This document shows positions 1-11,153 of a stretch of DNA of 64,000 nucleotides, in pieces. The stretch lies in assembly GCA_947034895.1 (NCBI GenBank), contig OX344761.1:22270863-22334862 (forward strand), in the 5' to 3' direction. The position numbers were made by a program, and so were the translations under genes. Numbering within the stretch: the first letter of the stretch is position 1; every line of letters begins with the position of its first letter. The notes under the pieces were generated by a model, which had not been told where the DNA came from, ran no database searches, and saw only the letters and a list, made by a program, of their open reading frames with translations. This DNA is from Rhytidiadelphus loreus. Taxonomy: Eukaryota > Streptophyta > Bryopsida > Hypnales > Hylocomiaceae.

Positions 1-327
1 AATTGGCCATTGTGTTGTTAGCTATGAAGCCCTTAAAATTTGGAGATGGAACACCGTGGCGTGCCATAACAGAATTGAGAGATCTCCACATCTGCTCTTG
101 TGACAACGCATCTTCACTCATCATGTCACAAACACAAATGGTGAGAACTCGACAGAACTCAGCATCATAGACATGTGCAACCATAGTTGTCCATCCCTTC
201 ACCCTTTTTACATGGTCAAACATGCACCAAGATGATTGTAAATCTCCACCCGGCTACATTCTCTTCACAAGATCCATTCCACTTGCAAAAGATGGAGGCA
301 CATTAAAAGCTAGGAAATGGAGGCTCC
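1..327 (-). pseudogene. Transposase-like gene fragment, truncated by the window edge
   Basis: Read right to left, this stretch keeps one frame for about 108 codons with a single in-frame TAG near the 'DLVKRM' segment. Readable pieces include HFLAFNVPPSFASG, SWCMFDHVKRVKGWTTM, HVYDAEFCRV and, at the left edge, NFKGFIANNTMANW. From memory, repeated plant transposase-like proteins carry a similar block ending in 'KGFMADSAQANW'; here the aspartate expected in 'MADS' reads as asparagine. I therefore call it a decayed DDE-type transposase piece of unassigned superfamily (MULE-like is possible). It is transcribed away from the plus-strand gene that starts near 556. The downstream part lies outside the window. 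Confidence 0.45.
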
Positions 328-555
328 CTTATTGTAAGGATGATATGTTCAAATGTAGGAATAATTATGAAGTAGGTGAGTGAAGAAGGAATGATCTTAG
401 TGATTGTTGATGTCGTCATAAATAGATGTCCTTCCATTTGATTTGATGAAAATGCATTCATCAAACTTTGAGAGTGCTATGTATAGGTGAGATGGCAAAG
501 TTGATACCAGATTGAGAAATAGAATTAGTTTCATGCGAGTGTTTTCATTTTGCAG

Positions 556-854
556 GGATGCCAAAGGATTCTTATAGGAAGAGACGTAAGGCAGGTCTTT
601 TGTTTTCTAATAAGAAGCAGTTAGAGAAATTGAGGATGCTTCGACGTTTGCAGAAAGCTAATGGAGGTGATATGAGTAGTACTATTCGGACCTTGTCGTA
701 TGAAGATGATAGACATATTCAGTGTGGAGATAGTTGTATACAAAGTATAGAAGGAACGAAGGTTGTTGAGCTTGATAGCGTGGATGAAATTGAAGACAGT
801 GTGCGTCAATCAAGTGTACTTGCAGATATCATGTTGCTTGAAAGCATAGAGTTG
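556..854 (+). CDS. Candidate internal exon, basic N-terminal segment
   Basis: An open segment is bounded by an acceptor-like TTTTGCAG just before 556 and a good donor GTAAGT right after 854. The ATG at 558 opens a very basic stretch (MPKDSYRKRRKAGLL) with a lysine/arginine-rich helix and then an acidic second half rich in serine and aspartate. I do not recognise a family. It may be a 5' exon of the decayed plus-strand gene that continues from 1441, since strand and spacing agree, but the phase link was not established. It could also be a chance open stretch with splice-like flanks. Confidence 0.35.
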
Positions 855-1440
855 GTAAGTTAATCTATATTTTTTTATAGAAGATGAGTCATTAGAAATT
901 TAGAAGGTGAACAATTGAATTTATATGAATTTTTTTTATTAAAGGTGCATTTAGAATAAAACGTCATTTTGTGTATTTCAAGAAGACGATTCCAATGGTA
1001 TATAGCATGTAAAAAACGGAGCTTTTTTGAACATTCTACGGCCTAAAAACGAAATCAGCATATTGGAATCTTCTCTGAAATCTTCAGAATCAGTAGATTT
1101 TTTGACCAAATCTTGCCCGCATAGTTTTTAGACAAGTTTGCTGATTTTTGTAAAATCACTCGTGAGTCCGAAAAATCTAGAAAAAATTAGAGTATGTACT
1201 AAGGTTATAATCTATGCATAGAAAATTTTTGGATCCAAAATCTTCAAAATTAAAGATGTTATTCAGGAGATTCTCTTGCCCTAAATCTACCAATTTTATA
1301 CTCTTTTTTCTTTTTTTTTCCGTCCAGCGCAATGCACACATCCTCGGGTTTTGCTCTCTTCCATACTCTCTTTGTTTTCTTTGTGTGTTGCACTGTACAT
1401 TGGTGGATGTTCTTTCCCAATGAACTTACGAAGTGCAACA

Positions 1441-4400
1441 ATGCGGAAGGATGGAGAGGCGCCTCAAGAAGGCCGTGAGGGTGGTGAGGGCGGCAAGGGT
1501 TTACCTGATTGCATCGAAGGTGTCCACGCTCTGGAAATTGAAGCCACCAAAACACCACAACAGGTAACAGTTTTTACCCTCTTTAAATACTTCCTAGTTT
1601 TGTAGCTCATCGCCTCGTTAACGAGGCATCATTTTTGAGTTTTCTTTACTGTTTTTGGGTTCGCGGAAGTTTAGAAGACATGTTCCAAAAAAACTATATT
1701 TTTCTGATTTAGGGTGTAGAAGACCGCCTCGTCAACGAGGTAGCAATTTCAAGTTCTCTACTGCAAGGTTGCAATCGGCTACCAAAACATTCAAAGACAT
1801 GTTTTAGATTTTCTTTCAATTGTTGATTTAGGCTGTAGAAGGTCACCTTGTCAACGAGGTGGCAAATTTAGGTTCTCTATAGTTCTCATCAATTAGTTTA
1901 AGCTTGCTCTACATGTTGTAGAATTTTTTTTCCAATGACTGATTTTGGTTCTAGAAGACTACCTCGTCAACGAGGTGACAATTTCAGATTCTTTAGGATT
2001 TTCATGAACTAGTCAAAGCTTGCTTGAAATGTTGCTGGATTTTTTTCAAAGGCTGATTTTACTTGTAGAACACCACCTCGTCAACGAGGTGATAATTTCA
2101 GATTCTTCAGGGTTATGATGAAGTATTCTAAGCTTGCTAGAAATGTTGTTAAATTTTTTTGGACATGGCTGATTTTGCTTGTAGAAGATGGCCTCGTCAA
2201 CGGGGTGACAATTTAAAACTCTTTAGGGTTATGATGAACTAGTCTAAGCTTGCTAGGAATGTTTCTGAATTTTTTTTTTCATGGCTAATTTTGCTTCTAC
2301 AAGATGGCCTTGTCAATGAAGTGACAATTTGAAATTCTTTAGGGTTGTGATGAAGTAGTTCAAGCTTGCTAGGAATGTTGCTGAATTTTTTTTTCCATGG
2401 TTGATTTTGCTTCTACAAGATGGCCTCGTCAACGAAGTGACAATTTCAAATTCTCTAGGGTTGTGATCAACTAATCCAAGCTTGCTAAATATGTTTCAAA
2501 TTTTTTGTAATGGTTGATTTTGTTTCTAAAATTCCACCTCATCCCGCACCTTGTTGATGAAATAGAGCTTCATGGACATTGATGGAGGGCTTCTCCAAGT
2601 GGAAAGATTGGACCTCATCATCAATGATGATTCTCAGCCTACCATTACCATTGCACCGGTAAGATTTGTTTCTAACTCTTTTTGCTTTTATGCATTTTTC
2701 ATTGACTGCTCTTGTTGCACCATTGTGATTCATTATCCTTTGAGTTTCAATGTAATGCTTTTTACTATTAACTCAATTTTTGGGTTGAATGTACCGTTCA
2801 TTGTAGGTGGATCACATTGTTCACAGTGAAGATATTGATTCAACTTTTGAGGGTCGAACTATGGAGGAGGTGGAACAAGATGTGCGCAATGGTCAAAAAC
2901 TTGACTCCAATGCTGTCATCAACAGTATGCTATTCAACGGTGGTGGATCGGGATCACGCTTTGATATTCCTTTGTGCAAGATGATAGGGCTTCCATTAGT
3001 TCGCCCCCTCCTTCAGAGTCAAGTGAAACGATTGGAGGCCGAGTTTGTCCATGGATACCGACAAGGTGATCGTGTACTTTATGTGTCTACTACAAATGAC
3101 AAGGGACTATGCAAATTAGTAACCCCGGAGATTGTGGAGACATGGAATGATCATTGGATAGAGGTGAATGACCATTTTGAGGGTTGGTTGAAGTCTCAAC
3201 CATCCATCTCACATTTGTCAAACCATATGTTCTTTGTGTAGGATGGCAATCATAGATTGGTAGCTTGGTATGATTACATCAATAGGATGCATCGATATGA
3301 TCGTGAGAAGCATATACCCGTTGATTGTATGCTTTTGGTATCAGAGGGTCGTACATGCATTCTATTGGAGGCTATGAATGACATCAATTGGTGAGTTTCA
3401 ATTTCTATTTCAATTTTTTTTTAACTTCATCACTTCCTTTGGTGTATTGCAGTACTCTATGATTTCAAATTCCTTTATCTTACTTTCTATTTTTGTGGCT
3501 AATTGTAGGTCTACAGAGCATTCCCATGTCAAGAGCAATTTGGTTCAACAATTGCATAGGATGAGTACCTATGGCAACATGAAACTGGAGGAATTTAAAG
3601 GTCTTCTAAGCGATGAGGATTACAAAAAATGCGAGAATAGAAAACTCCCGGGTGCTTGGTATCCATTGACATCAAACGTCTTCATACAATTTCTTCATCG
3701 GGTGAGAGTATAATGTTTGCAAAAGTTTTCCATTCATTTGCTAAATTTGTTCTACATTGGTTTAACATTCTTATTTTTCATGTACAACAAGAGATTGTTG
3801 TTGTTTCAGATGCTGCAGTACGAACATACTATGAGAAAACTAAGCCTGAAGCCCGAACTCCAAGAGGAGTACATGATGCCATGACCCTAGCCGCCACTGC
3901 AGCTATCAAAGGGTTTCGAACAGAGTTTGATAAACAATCAGCCATTACAAATCCCAAAAATGGCGTTGGATTTTTGGAAGAGGTATGTAATTTTGCTTGC
4001 TTGCTTGCAAATGAATGAATTGCATGATTACTTTTGGTGTTGGTTTTCACTATGATTTTTTATCTTTGAAATTTCAGATCTACTTGTATTACAGCGCCAA
4101 TGAGAAGCCAGAGATGTCATTGGAAAAACTTCAGAGGATATCTACATGTGTAGTTCAGCCACACCACAAGGTTCGTTGGTTGAACTCTAGTGAGACTTCC
4201 AGGAAGGGCTTTAGATTTCCTGCCCTTGGTTTCAACACATCAACCTTAGAGACTTGACTCTCTAAGGCTGTTTTTTGGGCTGAGGTATATTATAAACCTT
4301 CTCTTTCATTCACATGATCAATACTTTCGTTTATAAGCTTCTTTTATAAGCTTTTATTTGCATTCTTCTCCCATTGTTGTATCATCATATGTTTTACTTG

Positions 4401-6166
4401 AACAATGTTATATTTACTTTGTTGAAGTTGTTTGTTGTTTGTAGTTGAAAGAGGCAGCAAAAGCAGAATTCATAAGCATCATCAAATCTGAAAATATTAT
4501 GGTTCAATGGAGTGCCAATGATGAATTGGATACAATTGGAGATTATGTAGAGACATGGCGTATTGTATTATGGGGTCATGATTTTTGGTGGCTCTTCAAA
4601 AAGGATTCTTCATATTCAAGGTCCACTCCTTTCAAAGAGCAAGAGGATACAGATGTTGCAGCAAAGAGGCTTCTATACAGGTAGACCTTTTACTTCAATT
4701 TCATTCATTTGTATAAATTTGAATTCCTTACTTCCTTTACAAATTTTTAAAATAATGACACTTGCATCTTCATCATTGCAATGATTTCATTAATTCTATG
4801 AATGCAAATATTTCAAGCAAGAGTTGGTTCAAAAAGGTGAAATTGAGAGGAGATCCATGCCCAAACTTTTCAAAGGATGGCTTGACACATCTTTGAAGGG
4901 TTGGATGTTCACCTTGACTCAACAGCAGGGGTATTCTATCCAAGAACTTCAAGCTTGTCCTTGGTACTTAGAGTGTCCAAGGACTTTTGCCCCTGCTCTT
5001 GAAGGACCTGAGAAAGAAGCAACCAAAGACCATCCCAAATCAGTCACACAACATGAGTCTTTAGATGAAGAAGAGGAGCTTTAGGAGATTGTATCAGCAA
5101 AGAAGGGGCGTAAGCCAAGGGAGAAGAAGATTACAAAGAAGACAAAGAGTGACAATGCCACCAAGGATGACACCCCCTCTTCATTTATGCCTGCATCTAT
5201 TGTTGCACCTCCTCCTCCTATGCCTCGTAGTACAATCGAGGTGATTGACACAGCTCGTTCGCATTGCCCTCCAACTCTTATGTCTATTACAACAGATATC
5301 TTTGTTTCATCTGAATACATTGCCAGATCGACAATTCAACTTGATAGACATGGAATTGAGCCTCAAGCTCTAATTCTACCATCATCAATTTCTGCAATGC
5401 TTAGCATCAAGGAGAAGACAAGGGACAATGCACCAATATGGAATGAAATGCTTGATTTTGCCAAAAAAGTAAGATTTATGCTCTCTAGTCTTATTGAAAT
5501 TTTTTCTACTTATTTTACAAGTTATAAACATGACATTGCAATTCATTCATACAACTAAAATTGTTTTTTTTTATGTTTAGGTTGGGAGGGAGCGGGTGTG
5601 AACTCTTAGAGGCAATGAGAAGCCTTCTCCATACTTTGATTTGATTGTTGCAGATATCCCCGATGGATTACCAGTGCCCAACACATCAGTTTCACCATCT
5701 TATATCCCTGCATGGAACATTTTAAATGAAGAAGATGTTATTGAACCCATCTTTGAGTTTGCTTCAGAGCACATTCATGATGATGGAGCAATTTTGTTGT
5801 TCCATCCAGAGAACGGCAAGGTAAAAGGATTTACACTTGAGCATGCTGATGCATATGATTTTTGTCTACTTGATTCATGGACAAGCGTGAATGAGCTAAA
5901 GCTTTCCAGTTACAAGAAATCCAAATGTTGGGTAAGTTCTATTGAAATTTCCCTAATGTTTAGTTTTAAATATTTGAACCTAATTCTTGCAACATTGTGT
6001 TTATCAAGTATTAATTGTGAAACTTGTTTATCCTTGGCAGTCGCAACTCTTTTGAATCCTTCTTTTTGTACGAAGCAAATGGAAGGAAACATCGGTGGTG
6101 TTTAAGTTCTCTATCTATGTGAACCAACAACTTAACAATGCAAGGCTGTTGTTTGACCTAAAATTT
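1441..6166 (+). pseudogene. Decayed multi-exon gene with ParB/sulfiredoxin-like DGNHR motif and methyltransferase-like C-terminal exon
   Basis: Approximate exons: 1441-1563, 2566-2658, 2807-3390, 3509-3701, 3810-3982, 4078-4284, 4445-4680, 4818-5469, 5581-5931 and 6041 onward. The first three joins keep phase and use GT-AG sites. Exon 3 has an 'LPLVRPLLQSQVKRLEAEF' segment and then 'FV*DGNHRLVAW', the layout of the ParB/sulfiredoxin-like fold (pocket motif DGxHR). The exon at 5581 has 'YFDLIVADIPDGLP' followed about 40 residues later by 'DDGAILLFHPENGK', reminiscent of motif IV and the following strand of N6/N4 DNA methylases (usually DPPY). Segments between are lysine-rich. In-frame stops lie at 3239-3241 (TAG), 4255-4257 (TGA), 5082-5084 (TAG) and 5599-5601 (TGA), and 6041 onward meets another; frame joins near 3810 and 4818 look shifted. 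It is clearly broken. Function by motif only; no motif I (FxGxG) is seen. Confidence 0.5.
1600..2560. repeat. Tandem array, unit about 116 bp, with palindromic core CCTCGTCAACGAGG
   Basis: Eight cores are readable at 1613, 1727, 1846, 1962, 2076, 2192, 2308 and 2424, spaced 114-119 bp. The first is a perfect 14-bp palindrome (CCTCGTTAACGAGG). Others differ at the centre or carry CG-to-TG/CA changes (CCTTGT, AATGAAG). Between cores are conserved 'TTGCTTGTAGAAG', 'GACAATTT', 'GGTTATGATGAACTAG' and 'AAGCTTGCT' blocks. A broken ninth unit lies near 2536-2565. The array fills most of the intron between the 1441-1563 and 2566-2658 exons. Confidence 0.9.
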
Positions 6167-7810
6167 AAAAATTAAAAAAAAATTAAAAAAAAAAAAAATT
6201 GCCTCTGAAATATGAGAATAAGGAAGGGGGAATTTTTTTTTAATGACATGGTCGTCGCCCAACCACATCAGCTCTACTACCAAAACAACACTACAATACT
6301 ATAGTAAGTTCTCCAACTGTTGAAAACTCATAGTCTCCTAAAGAGGTCAAATCTCCCCTAATGATAAAATTATTTCTTGCAATTAGCAACATTCTATTTT
6401 TTTTTTAATTTGGTTTTATTTAAAATAAAATTAGTAGTAAACAAATGTTGGTATTAGATAATGTAATAAATGTTGGAATTAGCATAGAAATAAATTTGGT
6501 GAATCTCAATTATAATGCTTAAAAGTAATTATAAATTTTGATTAGAAATGGTACCTCCTTTGAAATAATGTTATAACATTATGTAAACATAGATCCCTAG
6601 TTTCCAAAAAAACACTCAAAACTTTAAATCTTGAATACTTTATAATTGTCCTTTAGCCTATAGAGTTATTTTATAATCTCATCCATCAATCTTTCAAACC
6701 TTTTTTTATCCAATGCGATGAACAATACATATATTTCATCCAAAAAATCCAAATATAAAAAATTTCATCCAACTCTGTTCATCTCCATTCATCCCCAATT
6801 CTCCATTCATCCCCAATTCTCCATTCATCCCCAATTCTCCATTCATCCTCATTAGGCACTTCTATAGCCATATATTTTTATTCAAAACCATTGACATAGG
6901 CATATTATGGTGAAAACTTGGAAAAAATTTACAAGTTTAAAAAAAAAATTCAATGCTCAATGCTCAACGCTCAACGCTCAATGCTCAACGCTCGTTGCTC
7001 CCCGCTCACATGGTAGCAACCCTGGTGTTGTCCAAAAGAGTTCCGCGGTGGCTGAGACCTCTTCATCGAGTTCTAGCTCCCATTCCATTATTTAGACCAG
7101 GATTCCTAGAAGTCTTGAAAGATACGCGCGCGCGTAGCTTTCGATTGATATGAATGTGCCGGGCCCTGGCTCTGAGTACCTTTTGCGTGCCAATTACTCC
7201 GTATTAAATTATCTGAATACTGTAGTCTGTCACCGGGTCTCTGGTTTGAAAGTGTCGGTAGAGGGGATTAAAGTCTCGTGAGAGTATTGAGAGTTTGAGA
7301 CGTAGTAGGGTTTTTGGTGGTAGAAGATTTCCTTTCGTTGTCTGGATGAGATTCGCCAAGGCGGAAATTCCTTCGGAGATTACGAATGGCGAGGCAAGAA
7401 GTGAATAGCAACTTTCTGGCCTCTTTGTACGAATCTGGTGGCGAGTGTTCCAGTGCGGTCGTTTGCAACTGGTTAAGTTATGTGCAAATTGGAGGACAAT
7501 ATCTTGCGTTTTCAATGGTAAGAAATTGTTGGCTCTGTTGAAGGTGTGAGTGACAGAGCGAGTTGTGCCATCTGTCTCTTGCGGGAGATAACTTACAGAT
7601 CGTTTCACCAGTTCGGTGAAAATTTTCCCCGCGAGTGTTTCTCACAAGCCCTGGTCTCCGTCACCTGCAGAATTCCATGCAATCCACTGGATTAATTGAC
7701 GGTAAAAACCTCAGTAGGATTCGATGCACCAATCTGATTTTGGAGCCATCCGTTTTTACTTTGTCGTCAACGCGTCTCGGACCTCAAAAGTCAGGTTGAG
7801 CACTAAATAT
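6167..7810. other. Spacer with short tandem repeats, no gene seen
   Basis: 6167-6780 is AT-rich low-complexity DNA (poly-A near 6170-6200). An 18-bp unit CATTCATCCCCAATTCTC is repeated about three times near 6788-6850. A CTCAATG/CTCAACG hexamer-heptamer run covers about 6954-6994. A TACGCGCGCGCGTA palindrome sits at 7123-7136. From about 7150 the composition rises toward that of the gene downstream, so this part probably belongs to its upstream region. A minus-strand open stretch at 7204-7608 has no ATG-based or family support. Confidence 0.6.
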
Positions 7811-7818
7811 TATAAATA
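7811..7818 (+). promoter_or_regulatory. Possible TATA box of the VIT-vWA gene
   Basis: TATAAATA stands alone in a moderately GC-rich region about 470 bp before the chosen ATG at 8283, followed by an ACGTGG element near 7834. The leader would be long. A pyrimidine-rich TTCCAG near 8182-8187 could be the 3' site of a leader intron. Position and context only; no transcript evidence. Confidence 0.3.
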
Positions 7819-8282
7819 TAAATTAGGGCCCAGACGTGGAAGCCAAGTATCAGACATTCAGACAGACAGTGGTAGCGTCGGTACAACGTCCACGTCTGTA
7901 CCGTCGTTGCGTCCTGTGCACGCATTTCGCTGCTTACTTAAACTGCGCCCCTGCTTCTACTTCCCACAAATCTTTTGCAAATCTTCAACTTGCCGGGAGA
8001 GCTGCTACTTATTGCTGTGACACTGCCATATCCATTACTGTGGAGAGTTAACTCCAGGCCTGGTCAGCTCGTTAATCTTAAACCTCATTTGGGATTCATG
8101 CTTTCAGGTGGATTTGGAATTTTGGCATTCAGGCATTCAGTTGTGCCGCTGATCTAAGCGTTTCCTGTTTGATTTTGTCTGTTCCAGAAAATTTCGTTGC
8201 CTGCGAGCATCTTGACGAAAGATCACTTGCTCCTGTCTTTGCAAATTCTGCCAAATCCAATTCATTTGAGCACCCGTTCAAG

Positions 8283-11153
8283 ATGAGTTGCCTTTATTAC
8301 CTCGTGTTGGGTGGCGTATTCAACAATGTGCGTCACTCTGCCCCACTCCAACACGTCTCCGTGAGTGGCATCCTTCGCGACACAGTTGCGGAATACACGT
8401 TAGTGCAAACTTACGTGAATCCTCTCAACGACGCCACCATTGAAGCGGCTTACACTTTCCCCTTGTACGAGGGTGTGGCCGTTTCCGGATTCGAAGCCGA
8501 AGTGGATGGCCGCAAGATCATCGGCAAGGTGCAGGAGAAAGCTGCCGCGAGGAAGGAATATGAAGTGGCTGTGAAAGAAGGGAAGGTGGCAAGCTTACTA
8601 GAGCAGGAGAAGCCTGATGTATTCCAAGCCTCCATCGGTAACATCCCTCCTGCGAAAACCATCATCATTCGCATCACTCTCATCTCGGAAATCAAACAAG
8701 ACGCAGACGAGAATCAAGTACGGTTTGTTCTACCGACAACGATCACGCCACGTTACGGGAGTCACGCACCTGAGATCGCAAGCTCCTTCACCACTTCCAA
8801 GTTGTCGGTGGAGATTGCTTGCGCTATGTCGAAGCAGATCACGTCGATACAATCTCCTTCCCACACCATTCAAGTCCATCTCGGGACTTCCCCTATGAAG
8901 GTGAGCTTGACGGCGGACACTCTTCTTGACCGCGACCTCGTCATCATCGTGCAAGCGTTAGGGTTGGATTCACCACGGGCGCTGGTTGAGCATCATCCTA
9001 AAGATGGAACCCATGCAGTTTCCTTGACATTTGCTCCAAGGTTTGCGCTCAATTCCCTCAAATCCTGCGAGCTTATCTTCCTTGTCGATCGCTCAGGCTC
9101 TATGCAGTCAGGCTCCCAAATCCATCAAGCTGGGGAGGCTCTTGAGCTTTTCCTCCGCTCCATTCCCTCGGAAGATCACTACATCAACATCATCGGATTC
9201 GGCTCCCACCATCAATCCCTCTTCCCGAAGTCGGTAGAGTACAGCGCGGAGTCTTTGAGAACCACCACGAAGTATGCGCAAGCTTTGAGAGCAGACATGG
9301 GTGGCACGGAGTTGTTGGGCGCTTTCCAGGAGGTTTTTGAACGCCGTCGCAAAGACGTTCCGACGCAGATCTTTTTGCTTACAGATGGGCAGATATGGAA
9401 TGTCGAAGCTCTCATCCAGTGCGTCAAAGAGGCTGTGGAAGAAGAGGAGAAGCAAAACTCGGCTGTGAGAGTATTCTCTCTGGGCGTTGGCGCGGCAGTT
9501 TCGCATCATCTCATTGAATCTGTGGCAAGGGCCGGGGGGGGATACTCCCAGCTTGTGGTGGAAGGCGAGCGAATGGAGAAGAAGGTGGTGAACATGTTGA
9601 AAGCAGCGCTCATGCCGGCTGTTACAGATGTAAATGTCCAATGGACAGATACTGTGGAAGATCTTTCTGGTGAGGACGATTTCGAAATGGTCGAAGCTGT
9701 AGAACAAAATGCAAATTCACAGCCTCCTGTTGTGGATCCCAAGTCGCCCATCAGTTTATTCTCCCTTGAAGCCGAGGTTCCCTTGGCACCGCCCCCTCCA
9801 CCCACTGTCCTTCCCAAGGTCATCATTCAAACCCTCCAAGCACCGTTCAAAGTTCCAGCTTTGTACCGTGGTGCTCGCTTCACGACCTACGCCATTCTCT
9901 CATCCGACACTCCAGTTCCGAAGGAGATCATCTTGCGAGGCTCATCACTTGATGGGCCAGTGGAGCTCAAGGTGAAGGTGGAGTCTGTTCAAGAGGGAGA
10001 GACGATGCTGCACTCACTGGCAGCTCGCACCCTGGTACGGGACTTGGAAGAGGGAGCTTCCTGTATTCACGCACTTGGGGGAAGCACCACCACCGCTGCG
10101 AATGAGCAGATGCTGAAGAGGCTCGGTGTTCATCTGGTGAAAGAAGGGAAGAAGTACAAGAACAAGTTGAGCGAGCACATCGTTTCGAAGCTTACCAAGC
10201 AGAAGATTCTGGAGCTCGCACTGAAGTACAAGATCTCCAGCAAATACACCAGCTGGGTGGCCATTGACACGGAGAGCGATCGCAGCATCATTCACGACAA
10301 GGTGGTGACCGAAGCGCTGTTTTCATATGGGGGTGCAAGGGGTTTCGGCTTTGGTGCAGGGCAATCTCTGCCTGGCATGTACAGTTTGCAGTACGAGTCG
10401 GCACCGGTTGGTGCTGCCGCGTCATTTGCTGGTACAAGAGCGCCATTTACAGCCAATCCATTTGGAGCCACACCATTTCTAACGTTGCAATCGCAGCAGC
10501 AATCTGCGAGCATTGCCCCGGTGAGAGGGCGCGACAGGGCAACAAGACAAGAGGCCATAGCATTCGGCATGAGTGCATTCGGACAAGAAAATCTTCCAGC
10601 GACTCCAACTGATGAGAAATCGAACTCCTTGTTTGGGGCATCAACTCCTAAGTATCTGACAGCCAATGCATGCTCAGCTCAATCGCCCATGTTCGGTAAG
10701 CAACAATCACTGCAACCCACTTTTTCTTCCCTTCCGTCTATACTCGTGCCAGACTTTGGTGACAAACGACCGGAGGACACCTGTGAGAAAGCCAGTATAG
10801 CCACTGATCCTCACAGTCGGTTGCGTTCCCTTCTGCGACACCAGCAGTTCGACGGTTTGTTCCCTCTTATTCCTGAGATTGCTGTCCTACTCTCCACAAC
10901 TGTGGAAGAGATGAAAGTCAACTTGGGGGAGTTTCGGAATAAAAATGGATTGCAGCTTTCGGAGCCCGAGTGGGAGACCTTGTGGGCGACTTGTTTGGCG
11001 GTGCAGTTTCTGAGGAAGCAGTTACCAGAGCTGTTGGAGGAGTGGGAGCTTGTTGTGGAGAAAGCAGAGAAGCGAGTGGCGGCGATGGTGAAGAGCCCAG
11101 AAGCTGTTGCAGCGATGCAACAGGCTGCAAGTGAGATGGTGAAGAAAGATTGA
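8283..11153 (+). CDS. VIT domain and von Willebrand factor A domain protein, 956 aa, single exon
   Basis: The frame is open upstream to 8169, but 8283 is the first ATG and sits just before the family-like start (MSCLYYLVLGGVF). Residues about 10-150 are a VIT domain (inter-alpha-trypsin-inhibitor type), including 'AAYTFPLYEGVAVSGFEAEV' and 'EKPDVFQASIGNIPP'. Residues about 262-430 are a vWA domain with MIDAS residues visible: DRSGS at 269-273, the threonine of GGTEL near 342 and the aspartate of LTDGQ at 368, so metal binding looks intact. Residues about 680-830 are low-complexity with several FG pairs (GFGFG, PFGATPF, AFGMSAFGQ, LFGAS, MFGKQ). The last ~100 residues (LRSLLRHQQFDGLFPL onward) are helical and resemble the C-terminus of PARP4/VIT-type proteins. 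No signal peptide or membrane segment is evident, so an intracellular scaffold or adhesion role is likely; exact function unknown. Confidence 0.85.
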   Translation: MSCLYYLVLGGVFNNVRHSAPLQHVSVSGILRDTVAEYTLVQTYVNPLNDATIEAAYTFPLYEGVAVSGFEAEVDGRKIIGKVQEKAAARKEYEVAVKEGKVASLLEQEKPDVFQASIGNIPPAKTIIIRITLISEIKQDADENQVRFVLPTTITPRYGSHAPEIASSFTTSKLSVEIACAMSKQITSIQSPSHTIQVHLGTSPMKVSLTADTLLDRDLVIIVQALGLDSPRALVEHHPKDGTHAVSLTFAPRFALNSLKSCELIFLVDRSGSMQSGSQIHQAGEALELFLRSIPSEDHYINIIGFGSHHQSLFPKSVEYSAESLRTTTKYAQALRADMGGTELLGAFQEVFERRRKDVPTQIFLLTDGQIWNVEALIQCVKEAVEEEEKQNSAVRVFSLGVGAAVSHHLIESVARAGGGYSQLVVEGERMEKKVVNMLKAALMPAVTDVNVQWTDTVEDLSGEDDFEMVEAVEQNANSQPPVVDPKSPISLFSLEAEVPLAPPPPPTVLPKVIIQTLQAPFKVPALYRGARFTTYAILSSDTPVPKEIILRGSSLDGPVELKVKVESVQEGETMLHSLAARTLVRDLEEGASCIHALGGSTTTAANEQMLKRLGVHLVKEGKKYKNKLSEHIVSKLTKQKILELALKYKISSKYTSWVAIDTESDRSIIHDKVVTEALFSYGGARGFGFGAGQSLPGMYSLQYESAPVGAAASFAGTRAPFTANPFGATPFLTLQSQQQSASIAPVRGRDRATRQEAIAFGMSAFGQENLPATPTDEKSNSLFGASTPKYLTANACSAQSPMFGKQQSLQPTFSSLPSILVPDFGDKRPEDTCEKASIATDPHSRLRSLLRHQQFDGLFPLIPEIAVLLSTTVEEMKVNLGEFRNKNGLQLSEPEWETLWATCLAVQFLRKQLPELLEEWELVVEKAEKRVAAMVKSPEAVAAMQQAASEMVKKD

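Noticed and set aside
7204..7608. Minus-strand open frame of 134 codons
   Set aside because: No family signal and it lies in the likely leader/promoter of the plus-strand VIT-vWA gene; composition explains the open length.
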